DNA of 38,562 bases from contig DVMQ01000004.1 in assembly GCA_018714895.1 (NCBI GenBank), positions 1-38,562 on the forward strand, written 5' to 3'. Below the pieces are notes generated by a model. The model worked only from the letters and a program-made list of their open reading frames with translations. It searched no databases and was not told the origin of the DNA. Below, one piece after another: positions 17,305-25,505 of the stretch. Origin of the DNA: Coprovicinus avistercoris. GTDB lineage: Bacteria; Actinomycetota; Coriobacteriia; Coriobacteriales; Atopobiaceae. A program made the position numbers and the translations under genes. Each line of letters starts with the position of its first letter. The first letter of the stretch is position 1.

Positions 17305-18246
17305 TTATTCATCAAGCGTGCTGATAAATGCCTCAACCTCTTCACGCGGACGATAGGCCGGAATGGTCCCATCGATGGTGACTGAGAGAGCGGCATACTT
17401 GCTTGCCCAGGTCATAGCCTCTTCAAGAGATTTGCCCCAGACGAGACCTGCAACGGTGGAAGCCATGAAGCCGTCACCAGCGCCAGCAGTGTTTACAACC
17501 TTGTCCACGTGGGTGGGGGCTACCGTAATAAATTCTCCGTCGCCAGTGAGTGCGCAGGAGCCCTCATCACCGAGTGTCATAACAACGCAGCCAACGTGAT
17601 AGGTATCAATAACGCGCTGTGCAAGGGCCTTATGGTCAATCTCTGCGTCGGGATCAACGCCCTCGATATAGCGGCCCTCAACCTCGTTGATGAAGAGGTA
17701 ATCCACATAGGAAAGGTCTCCCATAGGCTCTTCAGGCAGCGGGCTCGGATTGAGTGCGACCGTCATGCCAAGCTCTTTAGCGTGACGTGCTCCTGCCAGC
17801 GAGACAGCCATAGGTACCTCAAAGCCAGTTACAAAGTAACGGCTGCCTGCCATAGCGTCGAGAGCGTCAATAACTTCCTGCTCAGTGAGCATGACACTGG
17901 AAGAATCGCCATCGATAATGGTGTTCTGGCCATCTGGGCCAATAAGGATAAGGCCGGTGCCAGTGGCAACTTCATCAGTGCGATAAAGATAGGTGGTATC
18001 TGCTCCAGCCTCGCGCATCCAGCGCTCTCCGAGGTCGCCCCAAGGGTCATTGCCGACCTTGCCGATATAGGCAACATCAAGTCCCAAACGTCCCAGAGCA
18101 ACAGCAACATTGGAACCCTTGCCGCCGTCTTCGGCGATATGCCATTTCTTTACAGGAAGCGTTTCTCCCCAAACAGGCATATGGTCACAGTAGGCATACT
18201 GGCCTACGCCGTGGCTGTTGAGTACGATGACGTCCTTTGCCGACAT
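17305..18246 (-). CDS. PfkB/ribokinase-family sugar kinase (first copy), FrlD-like role
   Basis: The protein is 313 residues. It has the PfkB N-terminal signature GGKGSNVAVALGRLG (41-55) and the C-terminal ATP/anion-hole signature NTAGAGDGF (252-260) with catalytic D258. The segment TGTGLILIGPDGQNTI forms the lid/strand region. It begins with VIVLNSHGVGQYAYCD, an N-terminus shared with the second PfkB gene (30188). In frl pathways the PfkB enzyme FrlD phosphorylates the ketosamine at C6, and this is the natural role here. It lies 3 bases after the NagB-like gene, so the two are translationally linked. The exact substrate is not known. Confidence 0.85.
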   Translation of the reverse strand: MSAKDVIVLNSHGVGQYAYCDHMPVWGETLPVKKWHIAEDGGKGSNVAVALGRLGLDVAYIGKVGNDPWGDLGERWMREAGADTTYLYRTDEVATGTGLILIGPDGQNTIIDGDSSSVMLTEQEVIDALDAMAGSRYFVTGFEVPMAVSLAGARHAKELGMTVALNPSPLPEEPMGDLSYVDYLFINEVEGRYIEGVDPDAEIDHKALAQRVIDTYHVGCVVMTLGDEGSCALTGDGEFITVAPTHVDKVVNTAGAGDGFMASTVAGLVWGKSLEEAMTWASKYAALSVTIDGTIPAYRPREEVEAFISTLDE

Positions 18247-18249
18247 GGT

Positions 18250-19146
18250 TTACCAGCCCTTCTGATCGTGAGACATCGGATGATCGATGGTGTATTCAGT
18301 GGTGTAAAGCGTTACATCGGGGATGTACTTCGGAAGAATGGTAACGGGGTACTCTGTAGTGGGATCGCTGAAGAGAAGAACGCGGCAAACAGTCTTCTTC
18401 CAGTCACCGGTAGCTACCATGTACACAGCACGCTTAGCGGAGCAAATAATATGGAAACCAATGGTCAGACCCATAGGAGGAACGCGGTCAAGGCAGGTGC
18501 CAAATGAGCGTTCAGCCATGGCAACCATGGTGTCAGAGTTGATAACAACAACGCGCGTGCGAGAATCGGCATACTCTTCAACGGTGGGACGATAGCAGAA
18601 GTTGCGCGGCTCTTCGTCAAAAGCAACGAGGCCAGTGGCGCCAATGCCTGCCCAGACCGTGTCAACGCCGCCCAGCTCGTCGCACATACGATCAGCGTAG
18701 TCCAGATCGGACATACGAGGCCAAATACGATGATCCTCAGGAGGACGAAGCTCCTCATCAATGCGGTTGTAGAAGCAAGCGAGCATGGTGCCCTCAAGGC
18801 TCTCATAGGTATCGGCTACCGGGTAAGGACGGCTCTGCCAATCGAGGAATTCGTCCATGTGGAAGACCCAGAGGTTCTTGCAGTCAATGCGCTCCTCGTT
18901 AACACGACGAATGAAGGTGTCGTACTCATCGCATGGTCCAGCAGGAAGGACCCATTTTGTGGGAAGACCCTGAGCGTTGTGCTCTTTAACCTCATCGGCC
19001 ATAAGATTGCCGATTTCTTCCATCATTGTTGCGCGGTCCTTGCGCACAGCAAGCTTGCACTTAAGATCATCGCGATCTTCAAGCTCCTGCCAGGGGATAG
19101 AGCACCACTCATAAATTTCTGAAGTGGTAAGTCGGTTCATTAACAT
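18250..19146 (-). CDS. NagB-like glucosamine-6-phosphate isomerase family protein, atypical active site
   Basis: The 298 residues have the NagB/6-phosphogluconolactonase fold. VLPAGPCDEY is the phosphate-loop region, FHMDEF (95-100) matches the NagB M-D-E-Y motif, and GIGATGLVAFDEEP (167-180) lies where NagB has G-V-G-x-D-G-H-I-A-F-N-E-P. The lid and the catalytic Asp/His of that motif are replaced: the D-G-H triplet is T171-G172-L173, while E178 is kept. A classical aldose-ketose isomerisation with deamination is therefore doubtful. A lactonase, a sugar-phosphate isomerase or a sensor role are alternatives. ATG 19146 is selected because GAAGG stands 7 bases upstream; an in-frame ATG at 19164 lacks one. 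It starts a tight trio with the PfkB and amidohydrolase genes. Confidence 0.75.
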   Translation of the reverse strand: MLMNRLTTSEIYEWCSIPWQELEDRDDLKCKLAVRKDRATMMEEIGNLMADEVKEHNAQGLPTKWVLPAGPCDEYDTFIRRVNEERIDCKNLWVFHMDEFLDWQSRPYPVADTYESLEGTMLACFYNRIDEELRPPEDHRIWPRMSDLDYADRMCDELGGVDTVWAGIGATGLVAFDEEPRNFCYRPTVEEYADSRTRVVVINSDTMVAMAERSFGTCLDRVPPMGLTIGFHIICSAKRAVYMVATGDWKKTVCRVLLFSDPTTEYPVTILPKYIPDVTLYTTEYTIDHPMSHDQKGW

Positions 19147-19268
19147 TGCAATACCTTCTTTCATGGTTGATGAAACGGCATCGTACGACCAGAGAAGAAA
19201 CTAAAAGTTGGCAACATGCCATGATCAAATACATGTGAAGAATGTCAAAAGCACCCAATCAATCATAA

Positions 19269-19308
19269 GAAAACCGCCCGACGTCGAAAGCTATACGACG
19301 CCGGGCGG
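19269..19308 (-). terminator. Terminator between the FrlA-like permease and the NagB-like gene
   Basis: The arms 19274-19286 and 19296-19308 form a 13-bp stem around a 9-base loop. The single imperfect position is an A/C mismatch on the plus strand but a G-U wobble in the minus-strand transcript. TTTTC follows on the minus side. This supports minus-strand termination or attenuation after the permease. Confidence 0.75.
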
Positions 19309-19351
19309 CACGTGACGGGCAGGACGCTAGAAGCCGTCGTGCGTGAGGTTT

Positions 19352-20779
19352 TTAGTTAGCCACACGCTCGCTGATCTCGGCGTTACGGCGCTCCTCAGCT
19401 GCCTGGATGATGTCGGCGTTGACCTTCCTCCAGTGGAAGAAGAACGGTACAGCGGAGACGACGATGAGGATGCCGGCCGTGATCGGGTTGAAGCTGAACA
19501 GCGGGGTCTCGCCGGAGATGAGGCCAGAGAGGCTGTCAGACATGAGGATCAGGGACGGAACGATGGCGAGAACTGCCATGACCGGGCCACCAGGAGCCTT
19601 GAAGGTCGGATGGTAGTTGGCCTTCTTCTGCAGTGGGAACCAAGCGCAGAACAGGAGCGCATTGCGGAGCAGGCAGATGAAGGTGAACAGGCTCAGCAGG
19701 TCCTGAATGGAGGAAGCCCAAACGAGGATGAGAGCGAAGCCGGACTGCCAAAGCATCGAAATGACAGGAGAGTCATACTTGGGGTCAATCTTGCCCCAGG
19801 AACGCCACCAGTAGCCTTCCTGAGCAGCCTTCATCTCGCCGCGTGCCTGGAACATGATGAGCGAGGAGAGAGAGCCGGTTACGACGATAACAGCAAGAAC
19901 AGCAGCGATGTCGCCAGCCATGGTGCCAAGACCAGGAATGTGGGAGAAGGCCTCAGCGACGGAAGCATCGGAAGCTGCGAGGGTGGAGATATCAACCAAA
20001 CCAACGGAAGCGGTTGAAAGGCCGGTGTAGAGCAGCGTTACAACGAGAACGCAGCCGATAAGAGCAATGGGCATGTTCTTCTCGGGGTTCTTGATTTCGC
20101 CGCCCATGGTGACGGAGGTCTGCATGCCGTCGTAGCTCCAGGTGGTGGCAGCAATGCCAGCAATAAGAGCGGTTACGGGGCTTGCAGCAGAGCCCTCAAC
20201 AGCAGGGGCAGAGAAGTTGGCACCATTGACGAAGAACAGACCAACAAGAACCAGGATCAGGAACGGTGCGATCTTAACGGCAGTAATGAACGACTGCCAC
20301 TTGGCGCCTGCGTGCTTGTGGCACATGTGCAGCCAGGTGAAGAAGACGATCAGGATGCAGCCAACAATGTGAACCGTAAGATCGGTCCAGCCAGTGAAGT
20401 AGGCAAGATAGTTGGCAAGCGTAAGAGTCATCGTGGCGATGCCGACGGGGTCAGTTGCCCACCAGCACGACCAGATGAAGAACATTGCCATGAATGGCCA
20501 GCCGGCCTCACGGAAGTAAACGAACTGTCCGCCGTCCTCAGAATATGCTGTGGAATACTCAGCATAAATAAGGTTCTGCGGAATCATAATGAGACCACCG
20601 ATGAGGAACGCCAAGATGGTAAAGAGTGGCGTTCCGGCGGCTGCGGCTACACCTCCGACGGAGGTGAAGATGCCGGAACCGACGGTGGTTCCGACGCCGA
20701 GTGCGATGGCGGTGCCAAGACCAAGGTGGCGTTCAAGTTGGCCTTCCTGCGGCGCCGTCGTTGCCGGAGTATCGGACAT
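19352..20779 (-). CDS. frlA: Fructosamine/ketosamine permease, FrlA-like (APC superfamily)
   Basis: The protein is 475 residues with 12 predicted membrane segments. Long stretches match E. coli FrlA, the fructoselysine/psicoselysine importer, as I recall it: GVGTTVGSGIFTSVGGVAAA, AFLIGGLIMIPQ, EYSTAYSEDGGQF, and ALIAGIAATTWSYDGMQTSV followed by GGEIKNPEKNMPIALIG. The unwound helix 1 (VGSGIF) and the helix 6 W-S-Y-D-G motif form the substrate site. GAAAGGGGAG lies just ahead of the ATG. Flanking genes are a SIS deglycase upstream and, after a terminator, NagB-like and PfkB genes downstream. It is the only permease within the fructosamine unit itself, so it is probably the entry point for glycated amino acids. 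Confidence 0.85.
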   Translation of the reverse strand: MSDTPATTAPQEGQLERHLGLGTAIALGVGTTVGSGIFTSVGGVAAAAGTPLFTILAFLIGGLIMIPQNLIYAEYSTAYSEDGGQFVYFREAGWPFMAMFFIWSCWWATDPVGIATMTLTLANYLAYFTGWTDLTVHIVGCILIVFFTWLHMCHKHAGAKWQSFITAVKIAPFLILVLVGLFFVNGANFSAPAVEGSAASPVTALIAGIAATTWSYDGMQTSVTMGGEIKNPEKNMPIALIGCVLVVTLLYTGLSTASVGLVDISTLAASDASVAEAFSHIPGLGTMAGDIAAVLAVIVVTGSLSSLIMFQARGEMKAAQEGYWWRSWGKIDPKYDSPVISMLWQSGFALILVWASSIQDLLSLFTFICLLRNALLFCAWFPLQKKANYHPTFKAPGGPVMAVLAIVPSLILMSDSLSGLISGETPLFSFNPITAGILIVVSAVPFFFHWRKVNADIIQAAEERRNAEISERVAN

Positions 20780-21014
20780 GTTCTCCCCTTTCCATACAAC
20801 GTGTGGTTCTGCTTGCGTGGTGCCCCGCGGACGTGGTCCCCTGCCTGGAATACGTGTTCGAGTGGCACCAAAACCAATGAAACTGAAGATTACAGTAATG
20901 GATTAAAACACCACTAAACTTATCTAATCGGTGAAAGGTATCCTGTGGAAACCTGAAAATTGGTATACATTTATGTGAAAAGAACGTGTAACTGCTGTTA
21001 AGAATATGTGGAGA
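20780..21014 (-). promoter_or_regulatory. Leader/promoter region of the FrlA-like gene
   Basis: These 235 bp hold no gene. On the minus strand TTACAC, an 18-bp spacer and TATACC (about 20960) could be a promoter. TGGTATACA at 20957-20965 is a GntR-like half-palindrome and resembles TTGGTATGA near 10790. No terminator for the SIS gene upstream is visible, so read-through from the 24159-21015 unit into the permease is possible. Confidence 0.35.
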
Positions 21015-22106
21015 CTACAAAACTTCTTTGTCAACGTAGTTTTCACTCTTTCCGCTCAGCGCAGCATCAAACTTTGCGACAAGTGGATGTTTGTGCCAGA
21101 GGTGTTTATCTTCCGTCAGTTGCCATGCGCTTATTTGGAAAAATGGCAGCACTGCAGCGGGTGACAAGAGAGAGTCGCCGCAAGGATCTATCAAGAGATC
21201 CGGCTGCTCTGCGCCTGCATCATCGGTCAGCCAAAACACGCGATCGGTAACCAGTCGAGTTGCATCAACCAATTGACGGCACCTTTCGTGGTCGCGCGTG
21301 CCCACCGACATAAAGAAGATGGTGTATTCGGGAGAAATTTGCAGATTGGGCCCATGGAGATATTCCTCGAGCTCAAAGCCAACTGCCGGGATTTGGAGCG
21401 TTTCTCCGTATTTAAGAGCGCCTTCACAGGCAACACCATAGTTTGCTCCAGCGCCTACCAACATCACACGCTCCATTGAGGAGAGTTCCTTATAACGCGC
21501 GTCAATGATGGCGGGAACTTGTATAGTGGCTTGTTCAAAACGGGTGATAATTTGCTCTAGCTTGGCATACTCGGCTTCAACACCAGCCTCATCCAGACGT
21601 CCTTCTCGCTGAGCAACACCAATGCCAAAGAGTGCCAGGAAAAAGGCAAATGAGGTAACGCCTTTTGTAACGTAACCAACAAGCTCTTCGCCTACGCCAT
21701 AATCAACGAGAATGTCTGCGGCATCTTTGAAGTCACTAGAAGGATCGCCAGTGAGTCCAATAGCTGGACGTCCAGCGGCACGAATGGTCTCTAAGGCAGC
21801 TAGTGCATTGGTTGAATAGCCACTCTGCGAAACAACAAAGCAGAACTCATCGTCGGGAAGTTCATGCTCATAGGCGCAAAACGTGTAGGGCTCAGTGATA
21901 ATAACTTCTCGCTGGAGCATGTGGCGCAGATAATGGCGGCCAACGAGCGATCCATTGCGGGAGCTTCCGCAGGCCACAATGCGTACACGGCGGTATGAAC
22001 CAGCGCAAAATGCCTCTACAAGGGGAGCGGCAACATCGTTGGCAATTTGCGAGCGCAATACTTCGGGGGTTTGTTTAACGTAGTCGACCATGGTTGGGCG
22101 AGACAT
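21015..22106 (-). CDS. SIS-domain phosphosugar deglycase/isomerase (GlmS/GfrF-like), second in the leftward set
   Basis: The protein is 363 residues with two SIS domains: residues 38-160 (IVACGSSRNGS phosphate loop, VSQSGYSTNA) and 213-345 (VGAGANYGVACEGALKYGE). It resembles the sugar-isomerase half of GlmS without the glutaminase, as in glucoselysine/fructoselysine-6-phosphate deglycases. The catalytic Glu/His pair is at E235 and H251 (EEYLHGP). AAGGAG precedes the ATG by 5 bases. It follows a ROK kinase and another SIS protein on the same strand and precedes the FrlA-like permease. The likely reaction is hydrolysis or isomerisation of a phosphorylated ketosamine or aldosamine, releasing the amine. 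Confidence 0.78.
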   Translation of the reverse strand: MSRPTMVDYVKQTPEVLRSQIANDVAAPLVEAFCAGSYRRVRIVACGSSRNGSLVGRHYLRHMLQREVIITEPYTFCAYEHELPDDEFCFVVSQSGYSTNALAALETIRAAGRPAIGLTGDPSSDFKDAADILVDYGVGEELVGYVTKGVTSFAFFLALFGIGVAQREGRLDEAGVEAEYAKLEQIITRFEQATIQVPAIIDARYKELSSMERVMLVGAGANYGVACEGALKYGETLQIPAVGFELEEYLHGPNLQISPEYTIFFMSVGTRDHERCRQLVDATRLVTDRVFWLTDDAGAEQPDLLIDPCGDSLLSPAAVLPFFQISAWQLTEDKHLWHKHPLVAKFDAALSGKSENYVDKEVL

Positions 22107-22150
22107 AGAGCTCCTTCCATTGTGGAATAAAACCGTGCCTAAAATGTGTA

Positions 22151-23077
22151 TTAGCTTGCAAAGAGTGAAGCAGCGCCAATAATGCCGGAGTCCTCTTTAA
22201 GCGTGGTGAGCAATACGTCGGTGTGTTGGCCTTCGTATACCTCTGCAACCAATGCCTTCTGTATGTGCTCAATCCAGGGTCCAAGGGCGTGAGCTACGCC
22301 GCCTGCCAACACGATGGCGTCGGGACAATAGATGTAGACGTAGCTATTAAGGGCTCGACAGAGCATGGAGATATACCACTGCACGATCTCTTGAGCTTGT
22401 TTATCACCAGCTTGAGCACGCTGGAACAGCACTTCATTGGTAGCATTTTCTCCCAACTTGTCATGCACCAGCTTGGCAAGTGAGGTGCCAGAGCAAGTGG
22501 ATTCAAAGCAGCCTGTTTGTCCGCAATAGCAGGGCTCACTATCCAAGCATGCAAACTCGTTGCCAGCTCGGACTAAGATATGGCCAGCTAAATGCATGGA
22601 TGAGTCGGCACCAACAGGGCGTTTGTCTTCCACCAATCCAACACCAATGCCTGTGCCGAGGGTAAGAACAAGCACGCGGTGGTAAGGGGCTCCCACACCC
22701 GAAACTGCCTCTGCCAGGGCGATGAGTCGGGCATCGTTGTCTACACGAGCAGGCAGGTTGAGGCATTCGGATATTTTTGCTCCAAGTGGATAGCCATGCG
22801 TGAGGAACGGCACAAATGAAGACATGCCATCTATGGAGCCATCGGCAAACACATAGCTGCCAATAGAAACACCAACAGCACGAGGCTGGCCAACTTGCGC
22901 CGCTTGCTTTGAAACAAGATCGGAAATAGTGGCGAAAAAGGCGGCTTCCTCACGGGGCGTGGGCGCAACATCCGAAGAAAGAACCTCTTGGGTGGCTACG
23001 TTATATATTCCGCATTTAATGCGCGTGCCACCAATATCGAGACCTACCACAAGGTTTTGGTCTGCAGGTGTACTCAT
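22151..23077 (-). CDS. ROK-family sugar kinase with zinc motif
   Basis: The protein is 308 residues. The ATP phosphate loop is GLDIGGTRIK (12-21), catalytic D115 lies in VDNDARLIALAE, and LTLGTGIGVGLV (139-149) is the phosphate-2 region. The structural zinc site of ROK kinases is complete, with H166 in AGHI and C183, C185 and C190 in CYCGQTGC. Such enzymes phosphorylate glucose, N-acetylglucosamine, N-acetylmannosamine or allose at C6. Its ATG overlaps the stop of the upstream SIS gene in ATGA (23077-23074), so the two are translationally coupled. In context it could phosphorylate a released hexose or the conjugate itself. Confidence 0.85.
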   Translation of the reverse strand: MSTPADQNLVVGLDIGGTRIKCGIYNVATQEVLSSDVAPTPREEAAFFATISDLVSKQAAQVGQPRAVGVSIGSYVFADGSIDGMSSFVPFLTHGYPLGAKISECLNLPARVDNDARLIALAEAVSGVGAPYHRVLVLTLGTGIGVGLVEDKRPVGADSSMHLAGHILVRAGNEFACLDSEPCYCGQTGCFESTCSGTSLAKLVHDKLGENATNEVLFQRAQAGDKQAQEIVQWYISMLCRALNSYVYIYCPDAIVLAGGVAHALGPWIEHIQKALVAEVYEGQHTDVLLTTLKEDSGIIGAASLFAS

Positions 23078-24159
23078 TGTACGATCCACCCCTCTTCAAA
23101 GAACATGCCGGGCTCAATGTTGTTGGCAATGGCACATTGATATGAGAGGAGCTGGAAGTAGAGCGCCTGCACAAGCATCATATGTGCGCCATCAAGCTCC
23201 AAATCTGGAAGCTCAACATACACTGTGGCATCCATATCTGAGCCAGCGGGACCGATATAGATGTTTTCGGGCTGTGCCTGCGTGATGTAGTTCCAGATCA
23301 TGCGAGAACGGTCGTCTCCCAAAACATCAAGCAGCACGGGTACCGTCTTGGATTTTGTAATCTTTTGAGCGCGAATGAGCTCCATGGGGCCGTGATAGAA
23401 ATTATCGAGCGACATAACATTTGCTGGCACTTTTGCGGTTTCTTCCAGCCACAGCGATGCGCTGCGCATCATATTGATGCCTTGTGCGCGAGAGAGCATG
23501 TAGAAGCTATCGGCGCTGCCAAGGAAAGGAATCTGTTCAATAGCGCAAAGCCAGTTCTTCTTGTTCTCTTCCATCCAATCAAAAGCAGCATGGAGGCGTG
23601 CAACGTAGGTGGGATCTGGCTCATCATGGTCCATCATGTGGGCAACAAAGAGCCCGCAAAGTGCCATCGAGCTGTAGGCTTTGATGCAAACGATTTTGTC
23701 GTAGCTTGCTATGTCGTGCAGCATGACAGTGCAGTGCTGGCCCATGGTTGAGGTGGGGGTCATGGTAATAGCTACCGAGGTGTAACCATGCTCGGTGAGC
23801 CATACAGAGAAGTCAGCAACCTCACGGCTTTCTCCAGAGCGCGACATCAGAATATAGAGTGCATGTTTGCTTACGCGCTCAGGATGATGGATAAGCTCGG
23901 CGGTTTCTACCAGCGTGACATTGCGCATGCCGCGGTCGAGAAGCGCCTCATACATAGGCATAAGCGAGTAGAGTGCACTGCCCATAGAAGTGAGAACAAT
24001 CTCACCAGCCAAGTTTGCAAGGCGTGCAACTTCTTTTACCGTTTCCAGGCGCTCTGTCGTGAGATCGTTGAGTACGCGATGAAGCTCCTCGGGTTGCTGA
24101 TAGATGTTTTCCAAAATGGGATTTATGGTTGCGTTGTCCTGTGTGGTTTCTTCTGCCAT
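23074..24159 (-). CDS. SIS-domain phosphosugar deglycase/isomerase, first of the leftward set
   Basis: The protein is 361 residues with SIS domains around 50-170 (LTSMGSALYS, LMSRSGESREV) and 205-340 (MLSRAQGINMMRSASLWLEE). The catalytic pair of this superfamily is present at E240 and H256. The residue three before the histidine is N253 (NFYHGP), where GlmS, FrlB and the three paralogues here have Glu. This hints at a different substrate or chemistry. It leads the operon with the ROK kinase, whose start overlaps its stop by 4 bases. A TTGACA promoter lies about 85 bases upstream. A deglycase or isomerase role is inferred from fold and neighbours. Confidence 0.75.
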   Translation of the reverse strand: MAEETTQDNATINPILENIYQQPEELHRVLNDLTTERLETVKEVARLANLAGEIVLTSMGSALYSLMPMYEALLDRGMRNVTLVETAELIHHPERVSKHALYILMSRSGESREVADFSVWLTEHGYTSVAITMTPTSTMGQHCTVMLHDIASYDKIVCIKAYSSMALCGLFVAHMMDHDEPDPTYVARLHAAFDWMEENKKNWLCAIEQIPFLGSADSFYMLSRAQGINMMRSASLWLEETAKVPANVMSLDNFYHGPMELIRAQKITKSKTVPVLLDVLGDDRSRMIWNYITQAQPENIYIGPAGSDMDATVYVELPDLELDGAHMMLVQALYFQLLSYQCAIANNIEPGMFFEEGWIVQ

Positions 24160-24244
24160 GGTGCCTCCGTTTGTCGTGGCCGTTATGCGTCTACGGGTAT
24201 CCCTGAAACGCTCATCGGATTAACAATGGACATAACTTGTTTGG

Positions 24245-24274
24245 AAAGTACCATCAGTTCTGTGTCTCTGTCAA
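24245..24274 (-). promoter_or_regulatory. Promoter of the leftward operon
   Basis: On the minus strand TTGACA (24274-24269), an 18-bp spacer and TACTTT (24250-24245) with an extended TGG make a good promoter about 85 bases before the SIS gene. The rest of the 233-bp divergent region should hold the promoter for the rightward SIS gene, but I find no clear box for it. Confidence 0.6.
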
Positions 24275-24392
24275 AAGAGCATGCTGAGCAAAATAATGCC
24301 TTTTACGTGCGCAAATGCTGTTTATGAGGCGTTTTTACTTAGCGGTATGGTAGGAGGCTTTCGCCGAACGGCAAGGCAAGAAAGGAAGGGTT

Positions 24393-25496
24393 ATGTCTTA
24401 TCCGGAAGCAATGGCACGTGAGATTGATCAGCAGTCTGAACTGCTACAAGAGCTTTGGGATACCGAGGAAGAGTGGACTAAACCGTTTGTAGAGTTGTGC
24501 AAAACGCATAACTTCAAGCGCCTGCTGTTTGTAGGTAATGGCTCACCATACTATGCCGGGTGTGCACTTCGTTTTGCAGCTGAGCACCTCTTGAAGGTAA
24601 ATGCAGAATCTGTTCCAGCTGCTATTTTCAACAATCATGCAACTTTCGATGCTTCGGGCTCGATTGATCCATCCGAAATGCTGCTGGTATGTCCCGCAGA
24701 GACTGGCCATTCAAAAGGCCAGGTTGATGCAGCGCGCAAAGCACGGGCACTGGGCATTCCTGTGGTATGCACCACGCTTAACCCCACCGGCGTACTCGCC
24801 CGTGAGTGCGATGTAGTCTTAGCCAAGCCAGGCGGCCCAGAATATGCCGTTGCATCTACAAAGAATCAGACCATGGCGTTGTTCTTGGTGCTGTGCTGCT
24901 TTGTTGAGGGCGGCTATGCACAGGGCAACATTACCGAGGAAGAATATAAATCCCTGCGAGAGGCGCTTGCTGCAGTACCACAAAATGTTGGTCGTACCGT
25001 AGAGCTCTCCCGTGCATGGTTTGAGGCAAATGAGCAGCGCCTGATGAATGCGCCTGCATTTTTCCTTATTGGCTATGGTTCAAACTATGGCACCGTCCAG
25101 GAAGGTGCGCTCAAGTTTTACGAGACGCACGAGCGTCCGACCTATGCGTTTGAGCTCGAAGAGACACTGCATGGTCCCTTCCGTGCGCTTCACAGCGATG
25201 ACGTCTGCCTCTTCTTGGCGGCAGAAGCTGGCGAGGAGCGCGATCGTATGCTGCGTCTGGCAGAGGCTGCAGAGCCTTACTGCAAGAATCGCGTGCTCAT
25301 TCAGAATGAGAAGCTCGATGCTGTAGGGGATGCCCTGCCCATCGCAACAAGCGACGTTCCGTATGTCGACGTTATCGAGTACCTGATTCCGATGCAGGTG
25401 ATTGCTGAGCGCATGAGCGACCGTTTGGGAATTGACCTTTCAGAGCCCAAGGTTGCTTCGCTTGATCCGGTTATGCTTCCGGCTTACGAGGATTAG
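24393..25496 (+). CDS. SIS-domain phosphosugar deglycase/isomerase (GlmS/GfrF-like), first of the second rightward set
   Basis: The protein is 367 residues. SIS1 covers about 42-170 (FVGNGSPYYAG, PAETGHSKGQ, STKNQTMALF) and SIS2 about 220-350 (IGYGSNYGTVQEGALKFYE). E244 and H260 (EETLHGP) are the catalytic pair. The S-T-K-x-x-T element (155-160) matches the GlmS loop that contacts the sugar phosphate. GAAAGGAAGGG precedes the ATG. It is followed after 9 bases by a ROK kinase, mirroring the SIS-ROK pairing on the other strand. A role as deglycase for glucosyl- or fructosyl-amine 6-phosphates is likely. Confidence 0.8.
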   Translation: MSYPEAMAREIDQQSELLQELWDTEEEWTKPFVELCKTHNFKRLLFVGNGSPYYAGCALRFAAEHLLKVNAESVPAAIFNNHATFDASGSIDPSEMLLVCPAETGHSKGQVDAARKARALGIPVVCTTLNPTGVLARECDVVLAKPGGPEYAVASTKNQTMALFLVLCCFVEGGYAQGNITEEEYKSLREALAAVPQNVGRTVELSRAWFEANEQRLMNAPAFFLIGYGSNYGTVQEGALKFYETHERPTYAFELEETLHGPFRALHSDDVCLFLAAEAGEERDRMLRLAEAAEPYCKNRVLIQNEKLDAVGDALPIATSDVPYVDVIEYLIPMQVIAERMSDRLGIDLSEPKVASLDPVMLPAYED

Positions 25497-25505
25497 GGGG
25501 TTGCT

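Noticed and set aside
17509..18507. 332-codon plus-strand ORF opposite the PfkB and NagB-like genes
   Set aside because: It is an antisense frame over two well-supported genes, without family features.
18250..19146. Calling the gene nagB
   Set aside because: The deaminase Asp and His are replaced, so the symbol would imply an activity the sequence does not support.
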